Shown here piece by piece: positions 17,367-25,945 of a stretch of DNA of 64,000 nucleotides. Origin of the DNA: Rhodobacteraceae bacterium Alg231-30 (GTDB lineage: Bacteria > Pseudomonadota > Alphaproteobacteria > Rhodobacterales > Rhodobacteraceae); contig FREU01000004.1 in assembly GCA_900143615.1 (NCBI GenBank), positions 124,001 through 188,000 on the forward strand, read 5' to 3'. Numbering within the stretch: position 1 is the first letter of the stretch; every line of letters starts with the position of its first letter. Both the position numbers and the translations under genes were made by a program. The notes beneath the pieces are model-generated. The model was given only the letters and a program-made list of their open reading frames with translations, had not been told where the DNA came from and made no database searches.

Positions 17367-18434
17367 TCATCCCGCCATAAGCAGCGGTGCAAACTTCGGC
17401 GGGCAGACCAATCGCGCTGTTTCGCCGTAATTTGGCTGGTTTTGGCGCAGTTCAGGGAACAGCGCAAACAGCTCATCTCGGGTCTCACACGACAGGCCAC
17501 TCAACGCTTCCTGACCGGGGAAAAAGCTCTCGCTGGCGACGCCGTCCCCCATGACCACTTGGTGGCTGTCAAACATGACATGGAAATAGGTCACCTCGGC
17601 CATCGGACACAGGCTCACGCCGTCGGCCTCCAGCAATGCTTTGGCGGGCACCAGAACTTCGCTTTCACCAAACATCAACTCGGCGCGCCAGCCGCCCAGC
17701 AACATACGATGGTTTTGAGACACATAATGCGCCCGCTTCGCGCCAAAGGCCCCACGACTAAATTTGACCGGCGCATAAGCCCCCTGCCCGACAACAGTGC
17801 GGTGCGCCATCCAACGAATGGGCTGATAGCCACAATCGCGCGTCCATAGCTTGTCACCGGTTTGAAGGCTTTCGATTTGCCGCGCACCCGCGGGCGTTAA
17901 CAACCGCGTTCCAGCCACGAAACAGGCCAGACCTGAGTCCCCTTCAGACACGGTGCCGTAAGTCAAAGTGTCTGGATCGGGCTGGTTGAATTGCAATGTC
18001 GTCGTGGTCGAATTTGGTCCAACGAGCACAGGGAGATTTTCGGAAACAGCGCCAGCTGCTGCGCCGTCCACAGCCATAATATTCTGCGTGCCACCGCCAA
18101 TATCGTAAAAATCAACCACCTCTCCGGCGGCCGTATTCGTCAAAGCATAGGCCTCATAGTTACCAGAACTACCGCCATCAGGGTCTGTCAGCAGGATTGG
18201 GAAATCATCTGCGGAAATAACATAAATCGTTTCACCGTTATCGGGATCAACCGTCACCTGAACGTCAGGATGGGTCAGAGGGATTTCAACGCCAACCGAT
18301 CCGTCAGCCTGGTAGAACGACACAATAAAGTCAGCGGGATCATCGCCTGGGCTTAATGCGATTTCCAAAAATTCACTTACGCCGGAACTATTGGCGTACG
18401 CATTGGAATAATGCAGTTCACTGATACGGGCCAT
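17367..18434 (-). CDS. Hint-domain (Hedgehog/intein-type) protein
   Basis: The 355-residue protein carries a Hint module at about residues 168-300, starting CFVAGTRLLTPAGARQIESL with the nucleophilic Cys, followed by GDKLWTRDCGYQPIRWMAHRTV and a YHVMFDSHQVVM block. The N-terminal ~165 residues are beta-rich and acidic (SPGDDPADFIVSFYQADGSVGVEI), perhaps a C2-like or lamin-tail-like exported domain. In Rhodobacterales this Hint_2 family is common in secreted RTX-like proteins; self-cleavage is plausible but untested. No signal peptide is apparent. GGAGG precedes the start. Confidence 0.85.
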   Translation of the reverse strand: MARISELHYSNAYANSSGVSEFLEIALSPGDDPADFIVSFYQADGSVGVEIPLTHPDVQVTVDPDNGETIYVISADDFPILLTDPDGGSSGNYEAYALTNTAAGEVVDFYDIGGGTQNIMAVDGAAAGAVSENLPVLVGPNSTTTTLQFNQPDPDTLTYGTVSEGDSGLACFVAGTRLLTPAGARQIESLQTGDKLWTRDCGYQPIRWMAHRTVVGQGAYAPVKFSRGAFGAKRAHYVSQNHRMLLGGWRAELMFGESEVLVPAKALLEADGVSLCPMAEVTYFHVMFDSHQVVMGDGVASESFFPGQEALSGLSCETRDELFALFPELRQNQPNYGETARLVCPPKFAPLLMAG

Positions 18435-18762
18435 GGGACCTCCAGCTGCTCAACTCGAAAAAACGGACCTCTTAAACCGGCCCTTGAAACACTTGGGACT
18501 CACCAATGCCCCTCCAGCCACTTTCTCAGCCAAACCGCTAATTTTTGGGAAAAGATCGTGGCAATTTCGCGCCACGCACCTTGGTTGCAACGTCAATTCC
18601 CGCACCAACCACGTCAAAACTGTGGCGCAGGTGTGCTCTCCGGACCGGGGTTCGCCGCAGGGTTGTCCTCTCAACCTGCGACAAGTTGACAGCCCGGCGA
18701 CGTAAACTTTGAACCAGCTCGTACAAAGATCAATAAAAACACTTCACATCGGGACACATGTC
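18435..18762. other. Divergent intergenic region, Hint gene / PepSY gene
   Basis: 328 bases without a convincing gene. It holds the upstream regions of both divergent genes. Visible structure: a hairpin at 18656-18680 (CGCAG and GTTG pairing with CAACCTGCG, one bulge) and a TTGACA at 18685 that lacks a good -10 partner. No iron-regulator box could be recognised. Confidence 0.5.
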
Positions 18763-19899
18763 ATGCCCATCAGAAAAATCATCTTCTGGAGCCACCTCGT
18801 CGTAGGGGTCGCAACCGGTCTTGTCATCTTTATGCTCGCCGTCACTGGCGTGCTTTTGACATACGAAGCGCAAATCATACGTCTGGCCGAAAGCCGCTAT
18901 GACGTGCCCGTTTCCTCCGCAGCACCGCTCAGCGCGGACGCTTTGGCAGAACACGCCATGGCCGCAACAAACGGTCAAGCCACCTCTCTCGTATACAAAA
19001 ATGCCCCCGGCGGCGCGGTTTTGGCCTCTGCAGGCCGGAGCGGGAAAACCTTCCTCGATCCTTACACGGGAGAGGTTCTCGCCACGGGCGCAACCGGAAC
19101 CCAACAGTTTTTCTCCAAAGTAACCAGCCTGCATCGCTGGCTCTCGTTTGACGGGCGCAATTCAACCGGTGCCGCCATCACCGGCGCGTCCAACTTGTTG
19201 TTCCTGTTCTTGCTGGTCACCGGCGCCTACCTATGGCTACCGCGCATCTGGAAATGGGGCATGTTGAAAACTAAAATGAAGCTCCGTCGCAGCTACCCCA
19301 ACAGCAAAGCACGCGACTTTTCTTGGCACCATGTCTTTGCGTTCTGGGCTGCCATTCCTCTGGTCGTGATTGTCGTCTCCGGCGCCATCTTCTCCTACTC
19401 ATGGACCGGAAATCTTCTATTTGCCGCCTATGGCGAAGAAGCCCCCGCCAGAAAAAACCGCACCAGAGGTGCAGCCGGCACTCCACAACCGCTAAACATC
19501 GGCGAAGCTGGCCTTCAGCAGGCTTTGACAACGGCCGCTGCGCAAACACCAAACTGGAACCGTATGACGCTGACCTTACCCAAAGGCGCGCAAGCTGAAA
19601 CCGTCAGTGTCATGGTCGACACTGGGATGGGGCATCAACAATCCCGTCAGGAAACTCTAATGCTTGACCAATCCACTGGTGAAATCGTTGCCCCCGCAGC
19701 GGTCGCTGAGCGCTCGCCTGCTATGAAGGCGCGCATGTGGATGCGCTTTGCCCACACCGGAGAATACTACGGGATTGTCGGGCAAACCATCGCAGGCTTG
19801 GCCTCTCTGGCCGCCGCGATCCTCGCTTATACCGGGCTGGCACTCAGCTATCGCCGCCTGATCCAGCCCAGACTCCGAAGAGCGACGTCTCTTCATTGA
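18763..19899 (+). CDS. PepSY-associated transmembrane protein (iron-uptake-type membrane reductase family)
   Basis: About 378 residues. TM1 spans residues ~10-30 (IFWSHLVVGVATGLVIFMLAVTGVLLTYE), the PepSY-containing periplasmic region follows, then SLHRWLSF with the conserved His, and further TM segments at ~145-165, ~200-220 and ~345-365. This is the PF03929/PiuB architecture, usually beside TonB-dependent siderophore receptors and thought to reduce or handle ferric siderophores. No receptor is adjacent here. The ATG at 18763 is preferred over an in-frame TTG at 18709. Confidence 0.85.
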   Translation: MPIRKIIFWSHLVVGVATGLVIFMLAVTGVLLTYEAQIIRLAESRYDVPVSSAAPLSADALAEHAMAATNGQATSLVYKNAPGGAVLASAGRSGKTFLDPYTGEVLATGATGTQQFFSKVTSLHRWLSFDGRNSTGAAITGASNLLFLFLLVTGAYLWLPRIWKWGMLKTKMKLRRSYPNSKARDFSWHHVFAFWAAIPLVVIVVSGAIFSYSWTGNLLFAAYGEEAPARKNRTRGAAGTPQPLNIGEAGLQQALTTAAAQTPNWNRMTLTLPKGAQAETVSVMVDTGMGHQQSRQETLMLDQSTGEIVAPAAVAERSPAMKARMWMRFAHTGEYYGIVGQTIAGLASLAAAILAYTGLALSYRRLIQPRLRRATSLH

Positions 19900-20078
19900 C
19901 CTCCGCAAAAGGCGTCAACAACCGGCGAGTAGCGATGTGCAAGTCACACAACACTGTTCGCAAATAAAGTGATTGGAAATCAGCAAGAGCAACTATAAGT
20001 TGTTTTTGCTGATTTGTTTTTTGCTCAGGCCCGACAAGATTTACCACATCGGCTTGGCCATAGAATTTTGTAATTTTA

Positions 20079-21641
20079 ATGATGGAAATTCCGCATATGG
20101 AAGTGGCACTAAAACCTACCAAAGAAATCATTTCAGAAGCCAAGAAGCTTATTGATCAACAGGCCTTTGACGCGGCCCTAGACCTGCTGAAACCACAGTT
20201 GGAACAGCGTCCTGACAATGTCAGATTTCATCTCCTCATGGCACGTGCTGCAACGCAAGCTGGAGAGCTGGACCTTTCGACACACTCCTTGAACATGGCA
20301 AAATCTCTTGGGGCCAACTCTTCCCAAATTTCCAAACTCTCCATCCTGCTCGCAATCAAGAAACGCGCCTGGCACGAGGTATTGGAGCTTTCCGAGTCAA
20401 TTTTGACACCAGAAAAACAACCAGGGAAAGCCATCTTTTTAGGCATTCTTCAGGCCTTTCACGCACTCGGACTGCCAGACGCTGAAGAGGCATTTACCAA
20501 GACCGCTGCCGACCTCTATCCCCAGAACACAATGTACAGGGCAGCCTATTATCAAGCCATTTGTGCACATCATGCGGTGACGGACCTTCCGGCATTATTT
20601 GAGCGCGATATTTTTGACGGCGAAGGGAGACCTGAAAACATCATCGCACTCATGGTCTATGCGCGGGACAATGGCGCCTTTCCGGAACGTTTGATCCAGC
20701 TGTTGCAACGCGCGATCGCGAAGTGGCCCGACGATCAAAACGTTCTGCTCGTCTGGTCAAATATCCGCAGTTCCGGTCTGTTACTGGACGACATGCCCCA
20801 TGTGTCGGTGTCAACATTGGATCCCCAAGTCGCTATTCCTAAACTTATGCAGGCCTATCGACCTCAGCTGTGCCTTAAACCTAAGTTAATGACCGATGAG
20901 TCGATGCAAAACCTGGAAAAAGTTTTGTTGCAAACCTTTGACACCCAGAGTTTCAAGCGGCCGCTGGTCGAAGATGTCACAGACTCCCCTCATATGATTT
21001 CACCGGTCGGCAGCAGTGGCAAAACGGTTCTTGTATTTGGCGGCCTACGCGGGAGATTTGGGTTTCCGGTTGGACTGCTGGACATGTTTTTTGCGGCCCG
21101 CGACGTCACAGCCATTTATCTAAAAGACACCCATCGGAACCTGTATTTGACCGGCGTAGATGGTTTGGGGGCGACGTATTTTGAATTCGTTGAATCGCTC
21201 AAAGGCATGTTGGATCAAATTGCAGGCCATCAGAGACTGTTTAGCCTCGGTGCATCCGGAGGGGGGCTCGGCGCGCTCAATACAGCTGCGGATTTAAACG
21301 TAGAGGCCATTTTGCTGTACTCTGCGGCGACCAACGCCTCTGCCGAATTCCTCAGCAAAAGCGGCGACGTGCGCGCGCGCGCATTGCAAAAAAGGCTCAC
21401 GTCAATCGACCCACCCCAGCTTTTGGAACCCAAAGCCCGCCTGCGAGAGTCCGGCCATTCACCGAAAGTGCAGTCCTGTTTTTCCAAGGAGATCGAAATT
21501 GACCGCTTGCACTCCGAGGATCTTCGGGATTTGCCAAATGCCACGATCACCGAACTTGTTGAGTGCGAAACGCATCCTCCGTTTACCGAGCTTATCGTGG
21601 ATCAAAAATATGGCGCGCATCTGGACTGGCTCATTACATAA
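20079..21641 (+). CDS. Helical-repeat plus alpha/beta-hydrolase-like protein of unknown function
   Basis: 520 residues in two parts. Residues ~10-260 are helical with TPR-like spacing (KKLIDQQAFDAALDLLKPQLEQRPDNVRFHLLMARAATQAGELDLSTHSL). Residues ~310-520 look like an alpha/beta-hydrolase core: a strand TVLVFGGLRGRFGFP and a nucleophile-elbow string FSLGASGGGLGAL. A late HPPFTELIVD with a His could complete a triad. I do not recognise a named family. The ATG at 20097 has GGAAA at better spacing than 20079. The gene is isolated, lies beside other accessory-looking genes, and ends at a bidirectional terminator. Confidence 0.7.
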   Translation: MMEIPHMEVALKPTKEIISEAKKLIDQQAFDAALDLLKPQLEQRPDNVRFHLLMARAATQAGELDLSTHSLNMAKSLGANSSQISKLSILLAIKKRAWHEVLELSESILTPEKQPGKAIFLGILQAFHALGLPDAEEAFTKTAADLYPQNTMYRAAYYQAICAHHAVTDLPALFERDIFDGEGRPENIIALMVYARDNGAFPERLIQLLQRAIAKWPDDQNVLLVWSNIRSSGLLLDDMPHVSVSTLDPQVAIPKLMQAYRPQLCLKPKLMTDESMQNLEKVLLQTFDTQSFKRPLVEDVTDSPHMISPVGSSGKTVLVFGGLRGRFGFPVGLLDMFFAARDVTAIYLKDTHRNLYLTGVDGLGATYFEFVESLKGMLDQIAGHQRLFSLGASGGGLGALNTAADLNVEAILLYSAATNASAEFLSKSGDVRARALQKRLTSIDPPQLLEPKARLRESGHSPKVQSCFSKEIEIDRLHSEDLRDLPNATITELVECETHPPFTELIVDQKYGAHLDWLIT

Positions 21642-21686
21642 CACGCATTCCGGTCGGCCGAACTGCACAGATGACCCCGCAACGGA

Positions 21687-21718
21687 AAACCCCGCCAGAG
21701 CAAGCTCTGACGGGGTTT
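21687..21718. terminator. Bidirectional terminator between the TPR gene and rplT
   Basis: AAACCCCG-C-CAGAGC pairs with GCTCTG-A-CGGGGTTT with a single internal mismatch. T-rich DNA follows on the plus side and A-rich DNA on the other, and the two genes converge on it. Confidence 0.85.
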
Positions 21719-21742
21719 AAATTTTTTGCTTCCAGCTGGGGC

Positions 21743-22108
21743 TTATGCAGCCAGCGCAGCTTTCGCTTGATCTACGATCGCTGTGAACGCATCGGGCTCG
21801 TGAACGGCCAGATCGGCCAGAACCTTACGGTCTACTTCAATACCAGCCAAGTTCAGGCCGTTGATGAAGCGCGAGTATGTCAGAGCTTCGTCGTGCGAAC
21901 GAACCGCAGCGTTGATCCGCTGGATCCAAAGCGCACGGAAATTGCGCTTACGATTCTTGCGGTCGCGTGTTGCATATTGGTTCGCCTTATCGACGGCCTG
22001 ACGTGCTACCTTGAAGGTATTTTTACGACGGCCGTAGTAGCCTTTAGCGGCTTTGACGACTTTTTTGTGACGGGCGTGGGTTACGGTACCACCTTTAACG
22101 CGGGACAT
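21743..22108 (-). CDS. rplT: 50S ribosomal protein L20
   Basis: This 121-residue, very basic protein binds 23S rRNA early in large-subunit assembly. It opens [30 protein letters not shown] and continues with [26 protein letters not shown], both diagnostic. GGAG precedes the ATG. It is co-transcribed with rpmI, 14 bases upstream. infC is not adjacent. Confidence 0.99.
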   Translation of the reverse strand: MSRVKGGTVTHARHKKVVKAAKGYYGRRKNTFKVARQAVDKANQYATRDRKNRKRNFRALWIQRINAAVRSHDEALTYSRFINGLNLAGIEVDRKVLADLAVHEPDAFTAIVDQAKAALAA

Positions 22109-22122
22109 ATTTCAATCTCCTC

Positions 22123-22323
22123 TTAGCGATCGTAGGGCATATAGCCCTTGACGGTCTTGGCGTCGGGGGCGGACAGGGTCGTAGTGCCACGGGCATCACG
22201 AATGAATTTACGGGTTCTTTTGATCATGCCGTGGCGCTTACCAGCTTGGCCAGCCAGTACTTTGCCTGTGGCAGTGACCTTGAAGCGCTTTTTAGCGCTC
22301 GACTTAGTCTTCATCTTAGGCAT
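22123..22323 (-). CDS. rpmI: 50S ribosomal protein L35
   Basis: 66 residues, matching the family. [22 protein letters not shown] and the [10 protein letters not shown] block are diagnostic. AAGGAGA lies at ideal spacing before the ATG. It is first in the rpmI-rplT operon, with a recognisable promoter upstream. Confidence 0.99.
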   Translation of the reverse strand: MPKMKTKSSAKKRFKVTATGKVLAGQAGKRHGMIKRTRKFIRDARGTTTLSAPDAKTVKGYMPYDR

Positions 22324-22399
22324 TTCCGTCTCCTTTTATTCGGTCGGTGACAAACGCGACTCGGCATGCCATCAGGCCGGTCGCGCGAATAGAGGGGCC

Positions 22400-22428
22400 A
22401 TATAGTCGGCCCCGCGCCCCTGCGCAAG
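22400..22428 (-). promoter_or_regulatory. Promoter of rpmI-rplT
   Basis: On the minus strand CTTGCG (-35) and CTATAT (-10) are separated by exactly 17 bases, matching the alphaproteobacterial housekeeping consensus. The leader to the ATG is about 70 bases and includes a GGGGCC/GGCCCC hairpin overlapping the -10 region. Confidence 0.7.
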
Positions 22429-22431
22429 CGC

Positions 22432-22656
22432 TTAATTAATTATGCTGGCAATAACGCGCACAACCACATTGGGCAGCTCTGCGAAACTATAGAGCTCGGG
22501 GTTTGCGCTCCACGCCAGAGCGATTATGGCGGCTGACAAAATGAAAGCCGCCATAGCTGCGCGCGGAAAGCGTTCATCCGCATAGCCAGACACCATCGCA
22601 GGAATAGAAAACAGACCGATCACCAGTCCTACTGTGATCGCATAATCTGTACCCAT
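22432..22656 (-). CDS. Small two-TM membrane protein
   Basis: The 74-residue protein has two hydrophobic segments (about residues 6-24, ITVGLVIGLFSIPAMVSGYA, and 33-50, AAMAAFILSAAIIALAW) and no recognised domain. A G-rich ribosome binding site precedes the ATG. It is 31 bases downstream of the pyk start side on the same strand, after pyk, so it may share its transcript. It ends at the rpmI promoter. Function unknown; the spacing and ribosome binding site argue that it is real. Confidence 0.65.
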   Translation of the reverse strand: MGTDYAITVGLVIGLFSIPAMVSGYADERFPRAAMAAFILSAAIIALAWSANPELYSFAELPNVVVRVIASIIN

Positions 22657-22687
22657 ACTTCGCCCCCTGCATTTGTCAGGTGGCAGG

Positions 22688-24133
22688 TTACTCTTTTTCC
22701 ATATTAAAAATCAAACGCTCGTCGCAGGGCGCAACCCGAACAATGTTGGTCGTGCCCGGCACATTGAACGGCAGACCCGCCGTGACCACGATGTGATCCT
22801 GCTCCTCGGCATATCCCAATTCACGCGCCGCGCGGGCAGAGGCAACGACCGCCATCTTAAAGCGCGAGACTTCAGTGGTGATCACACAATTGGTGCCCCA
22901 GGTCAGAGCAAGACGCCGCGCGGTACCACGCAGCGATGTCATTGCGATGATAGGCACCCTCGGGCGCTCACGCGCGACCAACAGAGCGGTTGTACCCGAT
23001 TCGGAGAAACAGCAGATCGCCGCCACTTCAGTGGTTTCCGCAATCTCGCGCGCCGCAGACACAATTGCATCCGCAACGGTCGAGTTCGGCGCGGTGCGCG
23101 ACGCTTCGATGATTTCGCGATAGTTTGTGTCGCTTTCCACTTCGATTGCGACATTGTTCATGGTCGAAACCGCTTCGACCGGAAAATCACCCGCAGCCGA
23201 CTCTGCCGACAACATAATCGCATCCGTACCTTCATAGATCGCCGTCGCCACGTCGCTGACTTCGGCGCGGGTTGGCATCGGGCTTTCGATCATGCTCTCC
23301 AGCATCTGGGTTGCCACAATCACCGGCTTGGCAGCCGAGCGGCATTTGCGCACCAGACGTTTCTGAATTGGCGGCACATGGCTGACCGGCAGCTCCACGC
23401 CCAGATCTCCGCGCGCGACCATAATACCATCTGACGCTTCCAGAATGGCCTCAAAGGCTTCAACAGCAGCAGGCTTTTCAATTTTTGAAAGCAGAGCCGC
23501 ACGCCCCTGCGCCAGCTCACGCGCTTCGTGGACATCCTCGGGACGCTGCACAAAGCTCAGCGCCAGCCAGTCCACACCAAGACCGCAAACGAATTCCAGA
23601 TCGTCGCGGTCTTTTTCACTCAGCGCCGCCAAAGGCAGCACCACATCAGGCACGTTCACGCCTTTGCGGTTGGAAATCGTGCCGCCGATCACAACCTTAC
23701 AGTTGGCATGATCTGCACCACAGCTGTCGACTGTCAGGCGGATTTTACCGTCATTCACCAACAGTGACGCGCCCGGTTCCAGCGCTGCGAAAATCTCGGG
23801 ATGTGGCAGGCAAACCCGCGAGACGTCGCCCTCGGCAGAATCAAGGTCCAGACGGAAATCAGCCCCGACAACCAGCTCTTCTGCGCCATTGGCAAAAACA
23901 CCAACCCGCAGTTTTGGCCCCTGAAGGTCCGCCAGAATAGCAATCGGGCTTTGAAGATCTTTTTCGATCTGGCGAATGATCCGGTGTTTCTCGCGGATTT
24001 CGTCGTGGCTACCATGACTCATGTTCAGGCGGAATACATCCGCGCCCGCTTCGTGCAACGCACGGATCATGTCATAGGTTTCAGACGCAGGCCCCAGCGT
24101 GGCCACGATCTTGGTATTTCGAAGTCGTCTCAT
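22688..24133 (-). CDS. pyk: Pyruvate kinase
   Basis: Converts phosphoenolpyruvate and ADP to pyruvate and ATP, the last step of glycolysis or the Entner-Doudoroff route. 481 residues. Recognisable blocks: RNTKIVATLGPAS at the N-terminus, FRLNMSHG, the K+/Mg2+ site region LSKIEKPAAVEAFEAI, ARGDLGVELP, and MLESMIESPMPTRAEVSDVATAIYEGTDAIMLSAESA. A ribosome binding site AAGGTGAG precedes the ATG. A LacI-type palindrome lies in the spacer of its predicted promoter, suggesting repression by a carbon-responsive regulator. Confidence 0.98.
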   Translation of the reverse strand: MRRLRNTKIVATLGPASETYDMIRALHEAGADVFRLNMSHGSHDEIREKHRIIRQIEKDLQSPIAILADLQGPKLRVGVFANGAEELVVGADFRLDLDSAEGDVSRVCLPHPEIFAALEPGASLLVNDGKIRLTVDSCGADHANCKVVIGGTISNRKGVNVPDVVLPLAALSEKDRDDLEFVCGLGVDWLALSFVQRPEDVHEARELAQGRAALLSKIEKPAAVEAFEAILEASDGIMVARGDLGVELPVSHVPPIQKRLVRKCRSAAKPVIVATQMLESMIESPMPTRAEVSDVATAIYEGTDAIMLSAESAAGDFPVEAVSTMNNVAIEVESDTNYREIIEASRTAPNSTVADAIVSAAREIAETTEVAAICCFSESGTTALLVARERPRVPIIAMTSLRGTARRLALTWGTNCVITTEVSRFKMAVVASARAARELGYAEEQDHIVVTAGLPFNVPGTTNIVRVAPCDERLIFNMEKE

Positions 24134-24187
24134 GTGATCTCACCTTTGCTGCAGTCTGCATTGAAAACGCGCAAAATTCAGGGTTTC

Positions 24188-24216
24188 GTCTAGATGTTAA
24201 CGCTAACACAGTCAAG
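24188..24216 (-). promoter_or_regulatory. pyk promoter with LacI-type operator in the spacer
   Basis: On the minus strand CTTGAC (-35) and CTAGAC (-10) flank a 17-base spacer. The near-perfect palindrome TGTTAGCGTTAACA occupies 24195-24208 within it, the form of a LacI/GalR-family operator. Confidence 0.6.
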
Positions 24217-24285
24217 TTTTGGATTTGTGTATTTCCCTTTTGGGCGGATTTGCACTAATGCAAACAGAACAATTTTGACAGGCTC

Positions 24286-25029
24286 ATGACATATCATCCC
24301 TTTAGCATTTTCGGAGCGGAACGCCGCTCACGCTGGCTCATCACATGTGACCACGCTTCTAACTTTGTCCCGCACGATATCAACGGTGGCGACCTCGGGC
24401 TGGATCCGGCAGATATGAACCGCCATATCGCCTATGACGTTGGCGCGCGGGGCACCTCTCTGATACTGGGTGAGCTGTTAAATGCGCCAGTGATCTGCTC
24501 AAATTTCTCGCGTTTGGTGATTGACCCCAACCGCGGCGCGGACGACCCGACACTGGTGATGCGCCTGTATGATGGCACTATTATTCCCGCCAACCGTTAT
24601 GTGGACGAGACCGAACGCCAGCGCCGGATCAAAACCCATTATCAACCCTATCATGACGCCTATGCCGAGCTCGCCGCAGCTCATGAAGATATTATTGTTG
24701 TCGCCATGCACAGCTTCGCCCCAAAACTCAACGGCCGCGCCCTGCGCCCGTGGGAAATCGGCATCCTGCATGCACCGCAAGAAGACCGCTTTGGCAAAGC
24801 CCTGCTGTCGCGCCTGATGGACGAAATCGATCTGACCGTGGGGGACAATGAACCCTATGCGGGCCATTTGCCCGGCGACGCGGTCGATCAACACGCGCTG
24901 CGCCAATGCCGCTTGAACGCGCTCATCGAATTGCGTCATGACGTGATTGCTTCCGAAGAAGGCCAAGCCCATTGGGCAGAGCGACTGGCGACACTTTTGA
25001 CAGAGACCCAAACCCGCAGCGGATTGTGA
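24286..25029 (+). CDS. N-formylglutamate amidohydrolase family protein
   Basis: 247 residues of the PF05013 family, zinc-dependent amidohydrolases that release formate from N-formyl-L-glutamate at the end of histidine degradation. Visible motifs: WLITCDHASNFVP near the N-terminus, RHIAYDVGARG, SRLVIDPNRGADDPTLV and VVAMHSFAP. Members outside hut clusters, as here, can act on other N-acyl amino acids, so the substrate is open. It is divergent from pyk and shares the region containing the LacI-type operator. Confidence 0.85.
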   Translation: MTYHPFSIFGAERRSRWLITCDHASNFVPHDINGGDLGLDPADMNRHIAYDVGARGTSLILGELLNAPVICSNFSRLVIDPNRGADDPTLVMRLYDGTIIPANRYVDETERQRRIKTHYQPYHDAYAELAAAHEDIIVVAMHSFAPKLNGRALRPWEIGILHAPQEDRFGKALLSRLMDEIDLTVGDNEPYAGHLPGDAVDQHALRQCRLNALIELRHDVIASEEGQAHWAERLATLLTETQTRSGL

Positions 25030-25119
25030 CAGCGCGACACCAACGCACCTTGATGCAAACCCTTTGAAACCCCATATATCGGGGGAACATCAATAGGTTC
25101 CGCTGCAAGGAGGCCTCCT

Positions 25120-25359
25120 ATGTCCCACGCCGCACTGACCACGGTTTTCGGCTGGATGAGCGTCATCAACCTCGCCATCCTGATTATCTCTGCACTGTCC
25201 ATACTCAGCTTTCGCGACAGCATCTCGCGCCTGCATGGGCGCATGTTTGCGATAGAACCTGCGGATGTGCGCATCGCCTATTTCAAATGGCTGGCCGCCT
25301 ATAAATTGCTGATCTTTGTGTTTGCCATTGTGCCATGGCTCGCGCTGACTCTGGCCTGA
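25120..25359 (+). CDS. Small two-TM membrane protein (DUF6868-like)
   Basis: 79 residues with two TM segments (about 7-27 and 59-78) joined by a basic loop SFRDSISRLHGRMFAIEP and a FKWLAAYKLLI block. Similar short proteins occur widely in Proteobacteria with no known role. AAGGAGG, the best ribosome binding site in this region, is 7 bases upstream of the ATG. Confidence 0.75.
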   Translation: MSHAALTTVFGWMSVINLAILIISALSILSFRDSISRLHGRMFAIEPADVRIAYFKWLAAYKLLIFVFAIVPWLALTLA

Positions 25360-25424
25360 CCCCGTTGCCCGCCTCTGCTCCACCTGCTAGGCCTGTTGCA
25401 TAGTTTACGCATTCGGAGCCCATC

Positions 25425-25736
25425 ATGGACAAGCAAACCCAGATCGAACTCGAAGCCGCCGCGTTTCGCACCCTGCGCGATCACTTGATGAACAAGCGCA
25501 CCGATGTGCAAAACATCGACATGATGAACCTCGCAGGGTTCTGCCGCAACTGCCTGTCACGCTGGTATCAGGAGGCCGCAAACGAGCGCGGCATCGAGAT
25601 GAGCAAAGATGAGGCGCGCGAAATCTACTACGGCATGACCATGGCCGAGTGGAAAGAAAACTACCAAACCGACGCCAGCTCAGACCAGCAGGCCGCCTTC
25701 AAGGTCGCGTTCAAAGAAAACGTCGGCGAGGGCTAA
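25425..25736 (+). CDS. DUF1244 family protein
   Basis: 103 residues. The family core is visible: FRTLRDHLMNKRTDVQNIDMMNLAGFCRNCLSRWY, with conserved Cys residues, then the YYGMTMAEWKE block. Helical cytoplasmic protein of unknown function, conserved in Alpha- and Gammaproteobacteria. CGGAG precedes the ATG. A long inverted repeat lies 13 bases after the stop. Confidence 0.9.
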   Translation: MDKQTQIELEAAAFRTLRDHLMNKRTDVQNIDMMNLAGFCRNCLSRWYQEAANERGIEMSKDEAREIYYGMTMAEWKENYQTDASSDQQAAFKVAFKENVGEG

Positions 25737-25748
25737 CACCTCTTGATC

Positions 25749-25798
25749 TGCGCATCACCAATCATCGCGCGATGAGTGCTCTATATTGGTGATGCGCA
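25749..25798. terminator. 14-bp perfect inverted repeat after the DUF1244 gene
   Basis: TGCGCATCACCAAT (25749-25762) and ATTGGTGATGCGCA (25785-25798) pair perfectly. The 22-base loop itself contains the palindrome CATCGCGCGATG. There is no T-run. Confidence 0.6.
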
Positions 25799-25945
25799 CA
25801 ATACATTGAAATGCATCGTAAAAACCGAAAAATCGGCAGGAATATAGCTTCAACTGCCTTATTGTTTCCAAATTTGCGCCCCACAAACCACACCCTTCCA
25901 CGCTCTTTACAATTTTAAGGGTATTTAACGGATTGGGACGGGCAA

